Below are positions 35,688-44,628 of a stretch of DNA of 64,000 nt, piece after piece. The notes beneath the pieces were generated by a model. That model had not been told where the DNA came from, ran no database searches, and saw only the letters and a program-made list of their open reading frames with translations. The position numbers and the translations under genes were made by a program. The stretch is taken from contig CM055280.1 in assembly GCA_029237695.1 (NCBI GenBank), positions 28,958,560 through 29,022,559 of the forward strand, written 5' to 3'. How positions within the stretch are numbered: position 1 is the stretch's first letter; each line of letters begins with the position of its first letter. The stretch comes from Conchocele bisecta (lineage: Eukaryota; Mollusca; Bivalvia; Lucinida; Thyasiridae).

Positions 35688-36723
35688 CTAAAGACTCTGA
35701 CGATCCGGGGGTAGCTGAGTGTCAGAAGGCACCGCGAGAAGTTCTTCCCGAACAAACCCTCGAGATGGCCCATCATCCAAATAGTAGAGCACGGGCTCAT
35801 CGGGCTTGGTAATAGATCGATCTAGATGATATACATTGAGAGACCACACGGGATCAGTCGCGCGGCGGCTGCCACCTTCGAGCTCTCCCGGTTGATAGAG
35901 GTACCGGACATCAATATCTGATGGAAGCCGTTGCTCCTCTAAACCAACGGGTCGCCCGCGCGAGACGGCAGAGGGCTCGCTCGTCACCCTTTTAAGCTTG
36001 ATAGCATCTACGGGCTTCTTACCTATCAATCTGGTCACCTCTCCGTTCAGTGCGGAGACCACGGCGGGCAGTCTGGCCACCCACTCGGTCGATCGCGAAT
36101 GAGGGTCTACAAGTTCTTTAGCGTATTGGTGTCCGAACAGTCTCTCAGCCAGGGTTCGATTGAAGCGTTCCACGATCCCCTGGTCCCGGTGGATGTTGAC
36201 GCGGCCGCGTCTGACAGAAACTTCGTGCTTAGACAATAGATGAGAAACCGCGCCCATGAACTCGCGGCCGGGATCGACCTGGAGAAGATTCGGCCATTTG
36301 AGAGGATCCTCTTATATATTCGGGAGAGAGCCTCGGCCACCTCTTTAGACTCTTTAGTGGCCAACGGCTCACCCCCTTATTAATAAACGACATCGCTACG
36401 TCAACGACAGTCAGCGCGTACTTGTACTCTTACGACCGACGCGATCGTGAGGGAGAAACAGGAGATCCGCTTGGTGAACTTGGTTCGGTACCGGCAAGTC
36501 GAATTTCGGGCGCGGAATATTGTGAGGCGCGGGTAAAATAGATCTGCCAGATGGCCTGCTTCTTGAGCCATTCCTTGACAGCGTTTTCTGAAACCTTGGT
36601 CGCCGCCGCGAGGTTCTTGATGGCAGCGAGTCCCTTCCAGTAGCCGCGGGGGCTATAGTACGTGTTCGCTAGCTTGCGCGTTAGGCGAACCGACAGTTTG
36701 GTATTATGTTTGCGCGTGTTCAT
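35688..36723 (-). pseudogene. INT: Polinton retroviral-type (rve) integrase, frame-broken
   Basis: Integrates the element through its TIRs. It starts at ATG 36721-36723. The N-terminal portion (YYSPRGYWKGLAAIKN, then EWLKKQAIWQ) is a helical DNA-binding region typical of Polinton integrases. The first catalytic Asp lies in HQADLLF (36456-36476), the second in DPGREF (36252-36275) and the Glu in QGIVERFNRTL (about 36155-36182), giving a complete D,D,E triad. The C-terminal end has YYLDDGPSRGFVREEL, a chromodomain-like end of the family. Frames change near 36537 (T run), 36425, 36375 and 36285. It is transcribed toward the polymerase gene (convergent). Confidence 0.9.
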
Positions 36724-37052
36724 CGTATGCGATGTATTCTAATATATCTGACAATCTCCAACATGCCCTCGCCAGATCGTCCGGTAACTGCGTCGATAAT
36801 AATAAACCTTTATTGGAAGTACAATCGCGATTGGGGGTTAAGTTCTGAAGGAAATTGGGAAAATATAATCCCCCAGGATTGGTGGAGGAATCTAACATCC
36901 GCTTTGCGAAAAGGGTGGCCACTTTCGTCCTCCCGCCACGTCTCGAGAGAATCTCGGGCCAGACGAATCATACCCTTTGCACCAACCATGCGGTGTTTAA
37001 GGGCAGTGTAGCCTACATCAATCATAGCAAAATAAAGTTCGTCAACTGACAT
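36704..37052 (-). pseudogene. Small Polinton protein of unknown function
   Basis: Starts MSVDELYFAMIDVGYTALKH at 37052; the frame changes near 36920 and ends at 36704, overlapping the integrase start by 20 nt. It is about 115 codons in all. No domain recognised. The head-to-tail overlap with the integrase suggests co-transcription in the leftward block 39631-35688. Confidence 0.55.
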
Positions 37053-37070
37053 CGTTCTATATATATATAT

Positions 37071-37373
37071 TTATAAAAAAAGACTTTTCTGCGGATATGC
37101 CAGCGCGTACTCGCGGTTGGCTTCTTCAACGTTCTGAAAAGTTTGTGCGGCGTGATTTTCGCGGCGAAGCTCTTCATTGACCCAGTCAAGATGGGCGGTT
37201 CGTTTTTTCGACCACGCTTCCTTTGCGCTATTGAGTTGTTCTACAGCTAAATCGTGACGCTTACGCTCCTCATCCGCGTTCGAGTTTTGTAGTTTAGATA
37301 ATAGAAAGTTGCTGCCCCTGAACGCCAATGCGTTTACGAGCGCACCACCTATCATTATTGCGATTGAAGCCAT
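37071..37373 (-). CDS. Small conserved Polinton-type protein with hydrophobic N-terminus
   Basis: Intact 100-residue ORF. Residues 1-25 (MASIAIMIGGALVNALAF) form a hydrophobic, probably membrane-inserting segment. Residues 30-95 are charged and helical (DEERKRHDLAVEQLNSAKEA), likely a coiled coil. A similar small protein is common in animal Polintons by my recollection. It could be a virion membrane or membrane-active protein; that is an inference. Its start overlaps the end of the upstream gene by 19 nt. Confidence 0.65.
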   Translation of the reverse strand: MASIAIMIGGALVNALAFRGSNFLLSKLQNSNADEERKRHDLAVEQLNSAKEAWSKKRTAHLDWVNEELRRENHAAQTFQNVEEANREYALAYPQKSLFL

Positions 37374-37609
37374 TTATTTCCATATATTAACTGGTAGAAT
37401 TCCACTTTAACTTTAGTATAATCTCGGGTCCAAACTGCGGCCGCTACATCTAAGGTCGCGAGCCCTACGTCTCTCGCAGTAAAGTCCAATTTGGGAGCGG
37501 ATCCTCCTAGGGCCATCTTTGATAGTCGAGCATACACGATACTGAAACCCGATATCACCACGGCGTGATAAAGCGCATTCACTAACATTTTACCATCTTG
37601 TTCAGCCAT
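37355..37609 (-). CDS. Small Polinton membrane protein
   Basis: Intact 84-residue ORF with a hydrophobic stretch at residues 8-30 (MLVNALYHAVVISGFSIVYA) and a second amphipathic part (VGLATLDVAAAVW). Its ATG overlaps the stop of the upstream ORF in a TAATG arrangement, and its end overlaps the next gene, so three small membrane-type ORFs are packed head to tail. Function unknown. Confidence 0.6.
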   Translation of the reverse strand: MAEQDGKMLVNALYHAVVISGFSIVYARLSKMALGGSAPKLDFTARDVGLATLDVAAAVWTRDYTKVKVEFYQLIYGNKWLQSQ

Positions 37610-37914
37610 TATAATTTATTGCATATAAAAGAAAAGGGGTTCGCGATCAATGTTTTAAATGGGCGCGTCCAATCGCCGATTGGTGTTTCGTAACTTTCTT
37701 CTGAACACTGGCTGGTTGTTTTTTTTCGATAATAGGGGTATTTCCACACGCACAGGGCACCAACAACTGCCAGACCACCACCAACAACCCAACTCCAATT
37801 CACGAATTTGGGTTCAATCGGATTCGCCCAACCTCGATTGGGTGTTGAGTGTGCTTCCAATTCGTGAATTTGGGGTGTTGTTGTACTCAACTCTGTCTCC
37901 GTCCCCGTTTGCAA
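37609..37914 (-). CDS. Single-pass membrane protein, unknown function
   Basis: Intact 101-residue ORF starting MQTGTETELSTTTPQ. One transmembrane segment at about residues 42-62 (WSWVVGGGLAVVGALCVWKY) follows a serine/threonine-rich N-terminus, with a basic patch (YRKK) on the following side. No family recognised. It lies in the same leftward cluster of overlapping small genes. Confidence 0.55.
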   Translation of the reverse strand: MQTGTETELSTTTPQIHELEAHSTPNRGWANPIEPKFVNWSWVVGGGLAVVGALCVWKYPYYRKKTTSQCSEESYETPIGDWTRPFKTLIANPFSFICNKL

Positions 37915-37935
37915 CGACTGTTTAGCCTCTCGAAG

Positions 37936-38118
37936 CTAGGCGAGTATTTTATCTTGTTTAATTTTTCGAGTGGCAGCCGCCGCCCGCCCAGCTGCCTGTC
38001 TTTTGGGATTTTTTATATGCGGTATGTCATCCAGTGGCGGAGTAACACTCGGGTTCGATTGGGTTGGAGCAATCGGGTTCAACTCCGTCACTCTCGCGGG
38101 TGTGTCTTGTGTCATCAT
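37936..38118 (-). CDS. Small basic protein, possible DNA-condensing core protein
   Basis: Intact 60-residue ORF. The N-terminal half is proline-rich and neutral. The C-terminal half is strongly basic and alanine-rich (KNPKRQAAGRAAAATRKIKQ), as in small DNA-binding core proteins of adeno-like viruses. The functional suggestion rests on composition only. Confidence 0.45.
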   Translation of the reverse strand: MMTQDTPARVTELNPIAPTQSNPSVTPPLDDIPHIKNPKRQAAGRAAAATRKIKQDKILA

Positions 38119-38250
38119 TTTCAGGGCTTATAGTTCGTGGCATATGTCCAAATTGACAGTGTTTACCCGTGGTCAACGCGGTTGTCAGCGGAGCTAAGTA
38201 CATTCCAAACTTGTGATAAATTGAGCAGCAGGCTGTTCTAAGAGTGTGAC

Positions 38251-38670
38251 CTATAAAAGGGTCATCTCTAGATCGTCAATCAATCCCGCGGTGTTTGGTA
38301 TAGGGAGAAATATACTAACGGCGGTTGCGTACAAATGAATAACCGCCGATCCGAGAGTTTTTGTCATCTCCGCACCTAACCTAGATTCGTATCGCGCATA
38401 CATTTTATCGATCTCCGCATCTGACATCTTATCCACCTGAAAAACTGAGAGACGCCTACCGAGATAATGCTCCGATTGTCCCCCAGCAACCAGCGCAGCT
38501 AGCCGCTCTCGTCGCGCCGCATTTTCATTTTCATTCGGAGTCGTTGCACTCAACCCAATACCAACCGCCGTTGGAGTTGATTCCGATTGCTCTGTCGGAT
38601 CATTATCTATGTTGGCAGTCGGAGTTGAGGTTTCTTCTATTAGCTGATCGAGAAGTTCGTCGCAGTTCAT
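38251..38670 (-). CDS. Conserved Polinton-type protein with C-terminal hydrophobic region
   Basis: Intact 139-residue ORF. It has an acidic, threonine/serine-rich N-terminus and a central conserved-looking block (LAALVAGGQSEHYLGRRL, DKMSDAEIDKMYARYESRLG, then MTKTLGSAVIHLYATAVSIF) that I associate with small Polinton proteins, and a hydrophobic end. It is immediately preceded by the AATTAATTTTAAGAAAA motif, which ends at its start codon. Exact role unknown; a virion-associated membrane protein is one option. Confidence 0.6.
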   Translation of the reverse strand: MNCDELLDQLIEETSTPTANIDNDPTEQSESTPTAVGIGLSATTPNENENAARRERLAALVAGGQSEHYLGRRLSVFQVDKMSDAEIDKMYARYESRLGAEMTKTLGSAVIHLYATAVSIFLPIPNTAGLIDDLEMTLL

Positions 38671-38690
38671 TTTTCTTAAAATTAATTTAA
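38671..38690 (-). promoter_or_regulatory. AT-rich upstream motif, occurrence 1
   Basis: AATTAATTTTAAGAAAA directly before the ATG at 38670 on the minus strand. Same motif as at 40945, 44556, 47269 and inside 39509-39592. Confidence 0.4.
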
Positions 38691-38789
38691 CTATTCTAAA
38701 GTCTCATCACTTTAACATATTGCCAAGCGCATCACCCGATACTTATGATCACCATTATGCTCGCAACAAAGCTCGCAGCGGAGCACCAA

Positions 38790-38865
38790 ATTGTTAACCA
38801 TTGTTCAGCATTTGTTCAACATTTGTTAAGCATTGTTCAGCATTGTTCAGCATTTGTTCAGTAAT
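38790..38865 (-). repeat. Short direct repeats CATTTGTTCAG
   Basis: Six to seven near-copies of an 11-bp ATTGTTCAGC/ATTTGTTCA unit in the 210-bp gap between the ATPase end and the gene at 38670. Possible iteron or binding array; function unknown. Confidence 0.6.
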
Positions 38866-38883
38866 TGCTAATTGATTATAAAA

Positions 38884-39631
38884 TTAATTGATAACTTCGT
38901 AAGTAGTTGGTTGATCAGTCTTTAGCAAAAGCTTGGCGTGCTTAGTTTCCGAAAGCATCCGTCTAACCTCCAGGCGCTCCTCGCGTGTTGTGATAACGTC
39001 ATTCTCTCGAAGACAGTCATCGAATGAGTCTCGGTCCTTGCAGTGAAAGAGGGCGACCCATTTCGTTTCTAGCGCAGATCCTTCCTTAGGGGACGGCGTT
39101 GTACTTTTGAGTGGATATCCATACGCTTTGCCTAGCATGGCGGCCAGAAAATGCGAGCTCGGAGAGCATGTCCTTCTTTTTGGTCATCGCCGACTTGGCC
39201 GATCAATCGTCAATCACGTATAGGGTGGGCTCACCCTGGAATTTTTGGTATAAACCACGCAACCAATCGTGAAGCCTATCACCTGGGTCAATAACATATA
39301 CCTCAGGGTCGGTCCATATCCACGTTCGCCGCTGATAAGTATCGTTGTGCCGCACAGTGGGACACAGGATCACAATATGACGAAAGGCATCGCGGTAGGA
39401 GCCCTCGAGCAAGTCTAGGATGAAAACCGTTTTTCCACATCCTGTCTGCCCACATATTATGGCAGAGTGGGCATCTCCAATCGTGAATTGGTATTGATTG
39501 CTAATTTTCTTAATTAATTCTTTAGAATTATCAAATTTATTAATTAATAAATCGTTAGAATGATTGCTAATTTTCTTAAAATTAATTAATAAATCGTTAG
39601 ATTTAGTAGAGTGCTGAGACGTATCGGCCAT
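38884..39631 (-). pseudogene. ATP: A32-like (FtsK/HerA) genome-packaging ATPase, frame-broken
   Basis: Packages DNA into capsids in this virus lineage. It starts at ATG 39631, overlapping the end of the capsid gene. Walker A GQTGCGKT lies at about 39428-39451 and Walker B LYVIDD at 39206-39223. Directly after the DD pair an in-frame TGA (39203-39205) interrupts, followed by a frame change near 39140; the C-terminal part (from MLGKAYGYP to the stop at 38884) continues with a KLLLKTDQPT stretch. The N-terminal 45 codons are low-complexity (NDLLINFKKISN repeated) and derive from duplicated copies of the AATTAATTTTAAGAAAA motif. Confidence 0.85.
39509..39592 (-). repeat. Duplicated AT-rich motif inside the ATPase 5' end
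   Basis: Two copies of TTAATTAA-TTTTAAGAAAATT-type sequence with CGATTTATTAATTAAT repeats lie in the N-terminal coding region, producing the repeated DLLIN and KKISN residues. They may be a regulatory motif that has been read as protein. Confidence 0.5.
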
Positions 39632-40899
39632 CTTCGATGTTGAGTTGTGCGTCTGTAATTATATATAAGTACACGTTCAATGGCCCGGCTCCGTCCGCCT
39701 CTTTGGTTATCTGGATCGTCACACCCTCGCTAGCGTTCTCAACTTGGCGTCCGCTGCCGTGTATTTGGTCGTCGTCGCTGGCTCGCATGTCTAGCCATAA
39801 CGCGTATTTGGTATTCAGGAACTCCGCGAGGGAGACGGCCGAGAGATGCAGGTCTTTGGCAACCGCTGCAACCTCCGAAGAGCGCTTAGAGCCGGCAGCA
39901 AACTCTGCTTTCTTACTTCGTCCCACTGCTGGTGCGCGCGAAGACCCGCGCTGTAGAGTTGATAGGGAACTCCCTCGATCGTCACCTCTACCTTCGTGAT
40001 TTTGGGGTTATAGAATTTGTCGGTTTTTCTAGCACCGAACGCGAACCGAGCATCCTCGAACAACATCAGTATACCTTTCATAGAGCGGGCGGGTACGTTG
40101 ACGTTAATATTCCACAATGTGTCGCCTTTGTCTTTCGTCATCTTGCGATGGCAAAGAACTCGGTCGTAAAGTATGGCAACGCGCCCGGCGTACTGGGTTC
40201 TGATCAATCGCGCGAGTTCGGGCATCGTGACCATGTCGTACTCCAGCGAAACATTATCGATCGTATGACTCGATAACATGTCGCTGGTTATGAGAACTCG
40301 GCCGTAGTCGTTGAACGTTAGTTCGTATTCGAGGCGGTCAGCCAAAGCGCTCTGATAGTAGGGCATGTGACTCTCCAGCAACTCAAAGTCGAGCGGGATG
40401 TAGAAGCGGTTGCCGTAAGCGCCCGCGACCGCATTGTCACTCGCGTTGTTATCTACCTTGTTACCAGCCCCGATCTAAGTTTGGTTACGTTCTTATTTTT
40501 GCTGGTGTCAATACCCTGATAGACAGCGTTTTCGCGCTCTTGCGCCGTCTTCCATAGGTCCTGATAACAATGGTAGACGTCGCTGTCGTCGATCGACATC
40601 ACCTCATTACCAGAAATCTTTATCATGGTCTTCTTGACGATGGCGCGACCAAGGTTCTGAACGACGGTTCGGTCCTCGTCCGTCGACGTCAGCGAAATAT
40701 GTAAAGCGAGGCGAACAGTACCCGGCACAATGACGTCGTTAGCTCCGAGGTTGGGGAAGCGGACCAAGAGCTGCTGGTTCTGGTCGATCGTCGATGGGTT
40801 GTTCGTAATAACGACACTCTGTCTCACGCCTTTTGCCCCGAGGGGCTCACGCAGTCTGCGGTATGGATTGAGTTTGCGACCGTATTGACTCGAAGACAT
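39603..40899 (-). pseudogene. MCP: Major capsid protein (double jelly-roll), frame-broken
   Basis: Forms the hexon-like capsomer of Polinton virions. It starts at ATG 40897-40899 (MSSSQYGRKLNPYRRLRE). The N-terminal block LLVRFPNLGANDVIVPGT, then VQNLGRAIVKKTMIKISGNE and SIDDSDVYHCYQDLWK, is what I recognise as the conserved Polinton major capsid signature. The middle part (40381-39930) includes LADRLEYELTFNDYGRVL. The frame changes near 40450 and near 39930; the stop is at 39603-39605. Total coding length is about 430 codons. It is followed by the overlapping ATPase gene, the usual capsid-ATPase pairing. Confidence 0.85.
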
Positions 40900-40944
40900 A
40901 ATTTAGTGAAACTATATTAAACCCTTATGGTTTTGTCTTTAATA

Positions 40945-40965
40945 CATAATTAATTTTAAGAAAGT
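40945..40965 (+). promoter_or_regulatory. AT-rich upstream motif, occurrence 2
   Basis: ATAATTAATTTTAAGAAAG lies 8-28 bp before the ATG at 40973. Confidence 0.4.
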
Positions 40966-40972
40966 TATAAAG

Positions 40973-42405
40973 ATGGATGATTACGATATTAACATGGATG
41001 AAATCGGCAGAGACGATTTCCGCGATGATGATGACATCGATGACTATGACGAAACGACCTTCATAGAGACACCAGCACCCCCAATTCCACTTTTGTTTGA
41101 TCCAGGCGCACCACGAAATACGCCTTTGGTTTATCCACGTGCATCTTTGTTTGGTCCAGACGCACCGGGAACTTAATCCGCTTGTGTCCCTATGTGGGAG
41201 GCCCCACCCGCAACTCCGGCGTGGGCGGGCGGTGCCGAGATTCCTGCGGGGATCTCCAAGGATGAGCTGGCGCCTCTCGATGAAACGAATTCTCGGGTGA
41301 AACGGTGGGAGAGTGAGGTGTCTAAAAACGGCATCAATGCCACGTTGGAGTTCCGCAGCACTAAAAGAGGAGACTTGTGGGTTAAATGGGGTAATAGCTG
41401 GAAGTTGCTGACGTACAAGAACGACCCGACCCAGTTCCTCAGCCCCTCTTCCGTGAACCGATATGGAGTATCCCTCGCTCGAGCTCTCGGAGTGATCGAT
41501 GATCGGTCGCAGCTGCCTCAACAAATGGTAAAAACCCTACAGTCTACCGACGAAACGCTGGCGAAGACGGCCGCCGCTATAGAAATGAGCGAGCTCAGCG
41601 ATGTCCCTCGTATAGCCACCGACGCTATTAAGACAGTGGAAACCACGGTCAACGAAATGAACAGCACGAAATATGACCCACCATTACCTCTTCGCGAACT
41701 CCGGGGACTCGATAAGGCTCTGCAAACAACTCGGGGCGAACTGGTCAATAACCTCTCCAAACTCACGGCGCTGGACAAACATATCGCGCTAGAAGAAAGG
41801 AAACTTGGGGAAATCCGTGACGATAGAGAATCTACCGAGCGGATCAACAAACTCCTGCGGTCGTTGCGGGACGAAAGAGAAGCTCGCTTGGAGACTGCTT
41901 TGACTAACCGTGAGACGCTTTCCGGCCAATTAAGTCGGAGCCGCGAAACAATCTCGAGGGTTCTGCACGAGGACACGACACTCGGTCAGCGTCTTCGCAC
42001 TCTGTTCAGAGAGAAGGGCGTCACGATATTAACCATCATCGCAGCTTTCAGCATGATTATATCGACCCTAATTCTATCTATATCGTCTCTATTTGTAGCT
42101 GTCAATGCTGGTGCCGCACCAGCACCCGCACCAGCACCAGCTCCAGCACCGGCACCCGCGCCATCCGGCGGAGCCAAGGAGTGGATAAAAAAACAACTAA
42201 AAGCCCTCGCCAGTCTCCTGGCTAAATTAGCAGGAAAGTTGGCTGCCGCGCTGCCTGGTTTGATAGGAGGTCTCCTCTCCTTCTTGTTATCTATATGATC
42301 AAAAACGGTCGGATGGCTCGCCGAGAATACCTGGGCTTTAATCGTGGCCATCGCTGGTCTCCTACTATTCTTCGCCAGAGAGTTCCTAAAACCAAAGCGT
42401 AAATA
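40973..42405 (+). pseudogene. Conserved Polinton coiled-coil/membrane protein, frame-broken
   Basis: Coding sequence from ATG 40973 (acidic N-terminus) through an open stretch at 41192-42298 to a short continuation ending near 42405; frames change near 41175 and 42294. The central part (about 41700-41990) is a long heptad-rich coiled coil (LRSLRDEREARLETALTNRE). A transmembrane segment follows (ILTIIAAFSMIISTLILSIS, about 42027-42090), then a (APAP)n linker, a small amphipathic helix region rich in alanine and lysine, and a C-terminal hydrophobic helix. By recollection this architecture recurs in mollusc and cnidarian Polintons. Membrane penetration or virion attachment is plausible but not shown. 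Confidence 0.65.
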
Positions 42406-43807
42406 ATCCGATCGCCACGAGGGCGACGACGAGCGCTAATTTCTCCTCCTCGTGTGTTGTGCTTCCAATCTCGATTGGTGTTTCAACATTGTTGATGGAA
42501 CTCGATGGTGCATCCAATTTACGATTTGGGGGTACTGGGTTCGATTGTGTTGAGGGATGTGTATCCATTTTGTGTTTTGGGGGTTTTATGAAATCTTTTT
42601 CAAATTTATTTGAATTTACAACTCCGCGCCCGATCATTTTGGGGGTGCGCTTGATGATATCCGTGTTCACGTTACCGTTGTGACCGATTTTTTGATTGGC
42701 GGTGGCGATTATGATTTGATTATTGTAACCATCAACCGGGTCGTCTCGTAGTATCATATTGCTCGGCGCCATATAAAGACCTATTCCAAATACATAGTCC
42801 ACTGGGGTGCTGGCAGTCTGCAAAACGTCTTGATAATTCTGGATCGCCTTCTCCAGGTCCACCTTAGCTGAGATGGCGTCCTCGACAAGTGCCAAGAACT
42901 GTGTTTGTGCATCAAACGCCGTTCCCGTGCCCAGTATAGAACTGCGAGTTTGCTTCTGTGCGCCGAGGATGGCCCAGACGTACGTGCGAATAGATTCGTT
43001 GACGCGAGTAACCCCGGCCTGCGTGAACCCTAGACCCTTATCTAACATAAATGTGGTCCACGAGTTCTGAGCCTCAGCAGCCTGCTGTATGTAATCGACG
43101 TGAGCCAGTTTCGGAGGTAACATTTTACAAGAAAACACGCCACAGTGCCGACCTCCAGACACTTCTGGCCCGAAAGTCATAGTCACGGGGTCAAAATTCC
43201 CGGCGTTCCGACTGACGATGTGGTCACCGGCGTAATCGTGTCTAAAATCAGTCTGCGTCCAATTCCCGGACTGGCCCCGAATGAGAACGTCCCCGAGGCC
43301 GGTGGTGGTAGGAAATGCTTTCTGTCTCCAGTCCGCGTCTTTTGAAACGTTTAATTCGTTACACAGTCTTTCAAACGCCATACGGTCGTATGCGTTGAAA
43401 ATGGGATCCCAGGCGTCGTCTTGAGGTAGAGAAATACCTAGTTCTTTGAGAATCCTCCTAATAGTATAATACGTGTGAAAGTTGTAGACACTTCGGAGCA
43501 GGATATTCTTGGATGTTAGATGGTCTTTATGTGAAACTCCTCACCCGGCTGTTGCGCACCATACAGCAAAATTTAGCTGGTTCTGCCAAAACTGCATCGG
43601 TGTGGCTTTCCACCCGTTTACCGCCTCCATCGTAGTAATCTTGGGCATCCTATATTTCTCAAACGTGTTAGGGAAATTGGTGGCAAATCCACTGTCCGGT
43701 CTAACCGTTACGGTTGGGTGTACAAGGTTAACAACGTCCTTTTGCGTGTATTTACCACCGACCGCGTACTTTGCATTAGAGTTAGAGCTAAATGCTTTTG
43801 TATCCAT
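42386..43807 (-). pseudogene. Large conserved Polinton structural-type protein with C-terminal membrane anchor, frame-broken
   Basis: Starts at ATG 43805-43807 (MDTKAFSSNSNAKYAVGGKY), changes frame near 43540-43480, and continues as the long stretch 43381-42386. The N-terminal KYRMPKITTMEAVNGWKATP and FWQNQLNFAVWCATAG blocks are conserved-looking. The last 20 residues are hydrophobic (LALVVALVAIGLFTLWF), a probable tail anchor. It is about 470 codons. It is probably a virion component (one of the family PX-type proteins), but I cannot assign the role with certainty. Its 3' end overlaps the end of the preceding convergent gene. Confidence 0.6.
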
Positions 43808-43821
43808 TGAAAGATATTATT

Positions 43822-44560
43822 ATGTTTGCTACTATCACTAATGTTCAAAAAGGGAGTTGTGAACTTCAAAAATTAATAGACAACTGCTGCGGACAACGCC
43901 GGGTAGGCCTTAGATCAATCACGTTCACGGTCGGGTGGAAAAACGTTGAAACGCTCGAGTTTTTCACATCAGAAGTCGAGGGTGTAAGCCCTGTGGCTTT
44001 CGGAAACTACCTCATAACTGAACCAGTGACCTCAGGATTTCGTAGAACTCCAGATGCTATAGTACCTCACGGTCTTTGGAGTTTCGGAGATCTCCAAGCT
44101 TTTGTCGCGGAGAAGATTCCTGGTGTAGTCACTCTCGCAATCTCGAAAGCCACGGGGCTCACGACATTGACCGTTGATAGGCGTTTAAGGATCTCACCGG
44201 GTTGGGCTCACTGTTAGATTTAAATTAACATACCCTTACAACGATGACGGAGTGTTTGATCCTGGCGAGCACGTCGGCACGACCCCGGTGAACTTCGCCG
44301 TCACGAAAACTCTCGGGGTGCACCTGGATCGGGTGAACACATCGTACAACACGGTAGACGGCACTCCCACATTACTGAAAACCGTGCCCGCCAGCGACTG
44401 TTTCTATGGTGAGACCCTGACCTTAGACTTCCCACACCCCGAGATGAAAGTTTTGGAATCGGGACACATCCACGAGTTGAAGATTTCTATTCTCGATGAT
44501 AAAGGGCGAGAGTTGAAGAACGATTACCCGATTTCGGTCGTCCTAGAAATTTCAAATTAA
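43822..44560 (+). pseudogene. Probable minor capsid (penton-like) protein, frame-broken
   Basis: Starts at ATG 43822, only 14 bp from the start codon of the divergent gene at 43807. The first frame ends at 44217; the rest continues in another frame from about 44205 to the stop at 44558-44560. The C-terminal block (GHIHELKISILDDKGRELKN then PISVVLEI) resembles the end of a single jelly-roll penton protein of Polintons and related viruses. It is about 245 codons, in range for a minor capsid protein. No secondary-structure check could be made. Confidence 0.6.
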
Positions 44561-44580
44561 TTAATTTTAAGAAAATTATT
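44556..44580 (+). promoter_or_regulatory. AT-rich upstream motif, occurrence 3
   Basis: TTAATTAATTTTAAGAAA overlaps the end of the minor capsid gene, about 50 bp before the ATG of the fibre-like gene at 44629. Confidence 0.4.
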
Positions 44581-44628
44581 TAGAATTAAACGCATGTTCG
44601 TAATATATATATATCAACATTATTGAAA

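Noticed and set aside
41518..41976. Minus-strand ORF of 152 codons opposite the coiled-coil gene
   Set aside because: Shadow of the plus-strand gene; serine/arginine-rich as expected from antisense of a GC-richer coding region.
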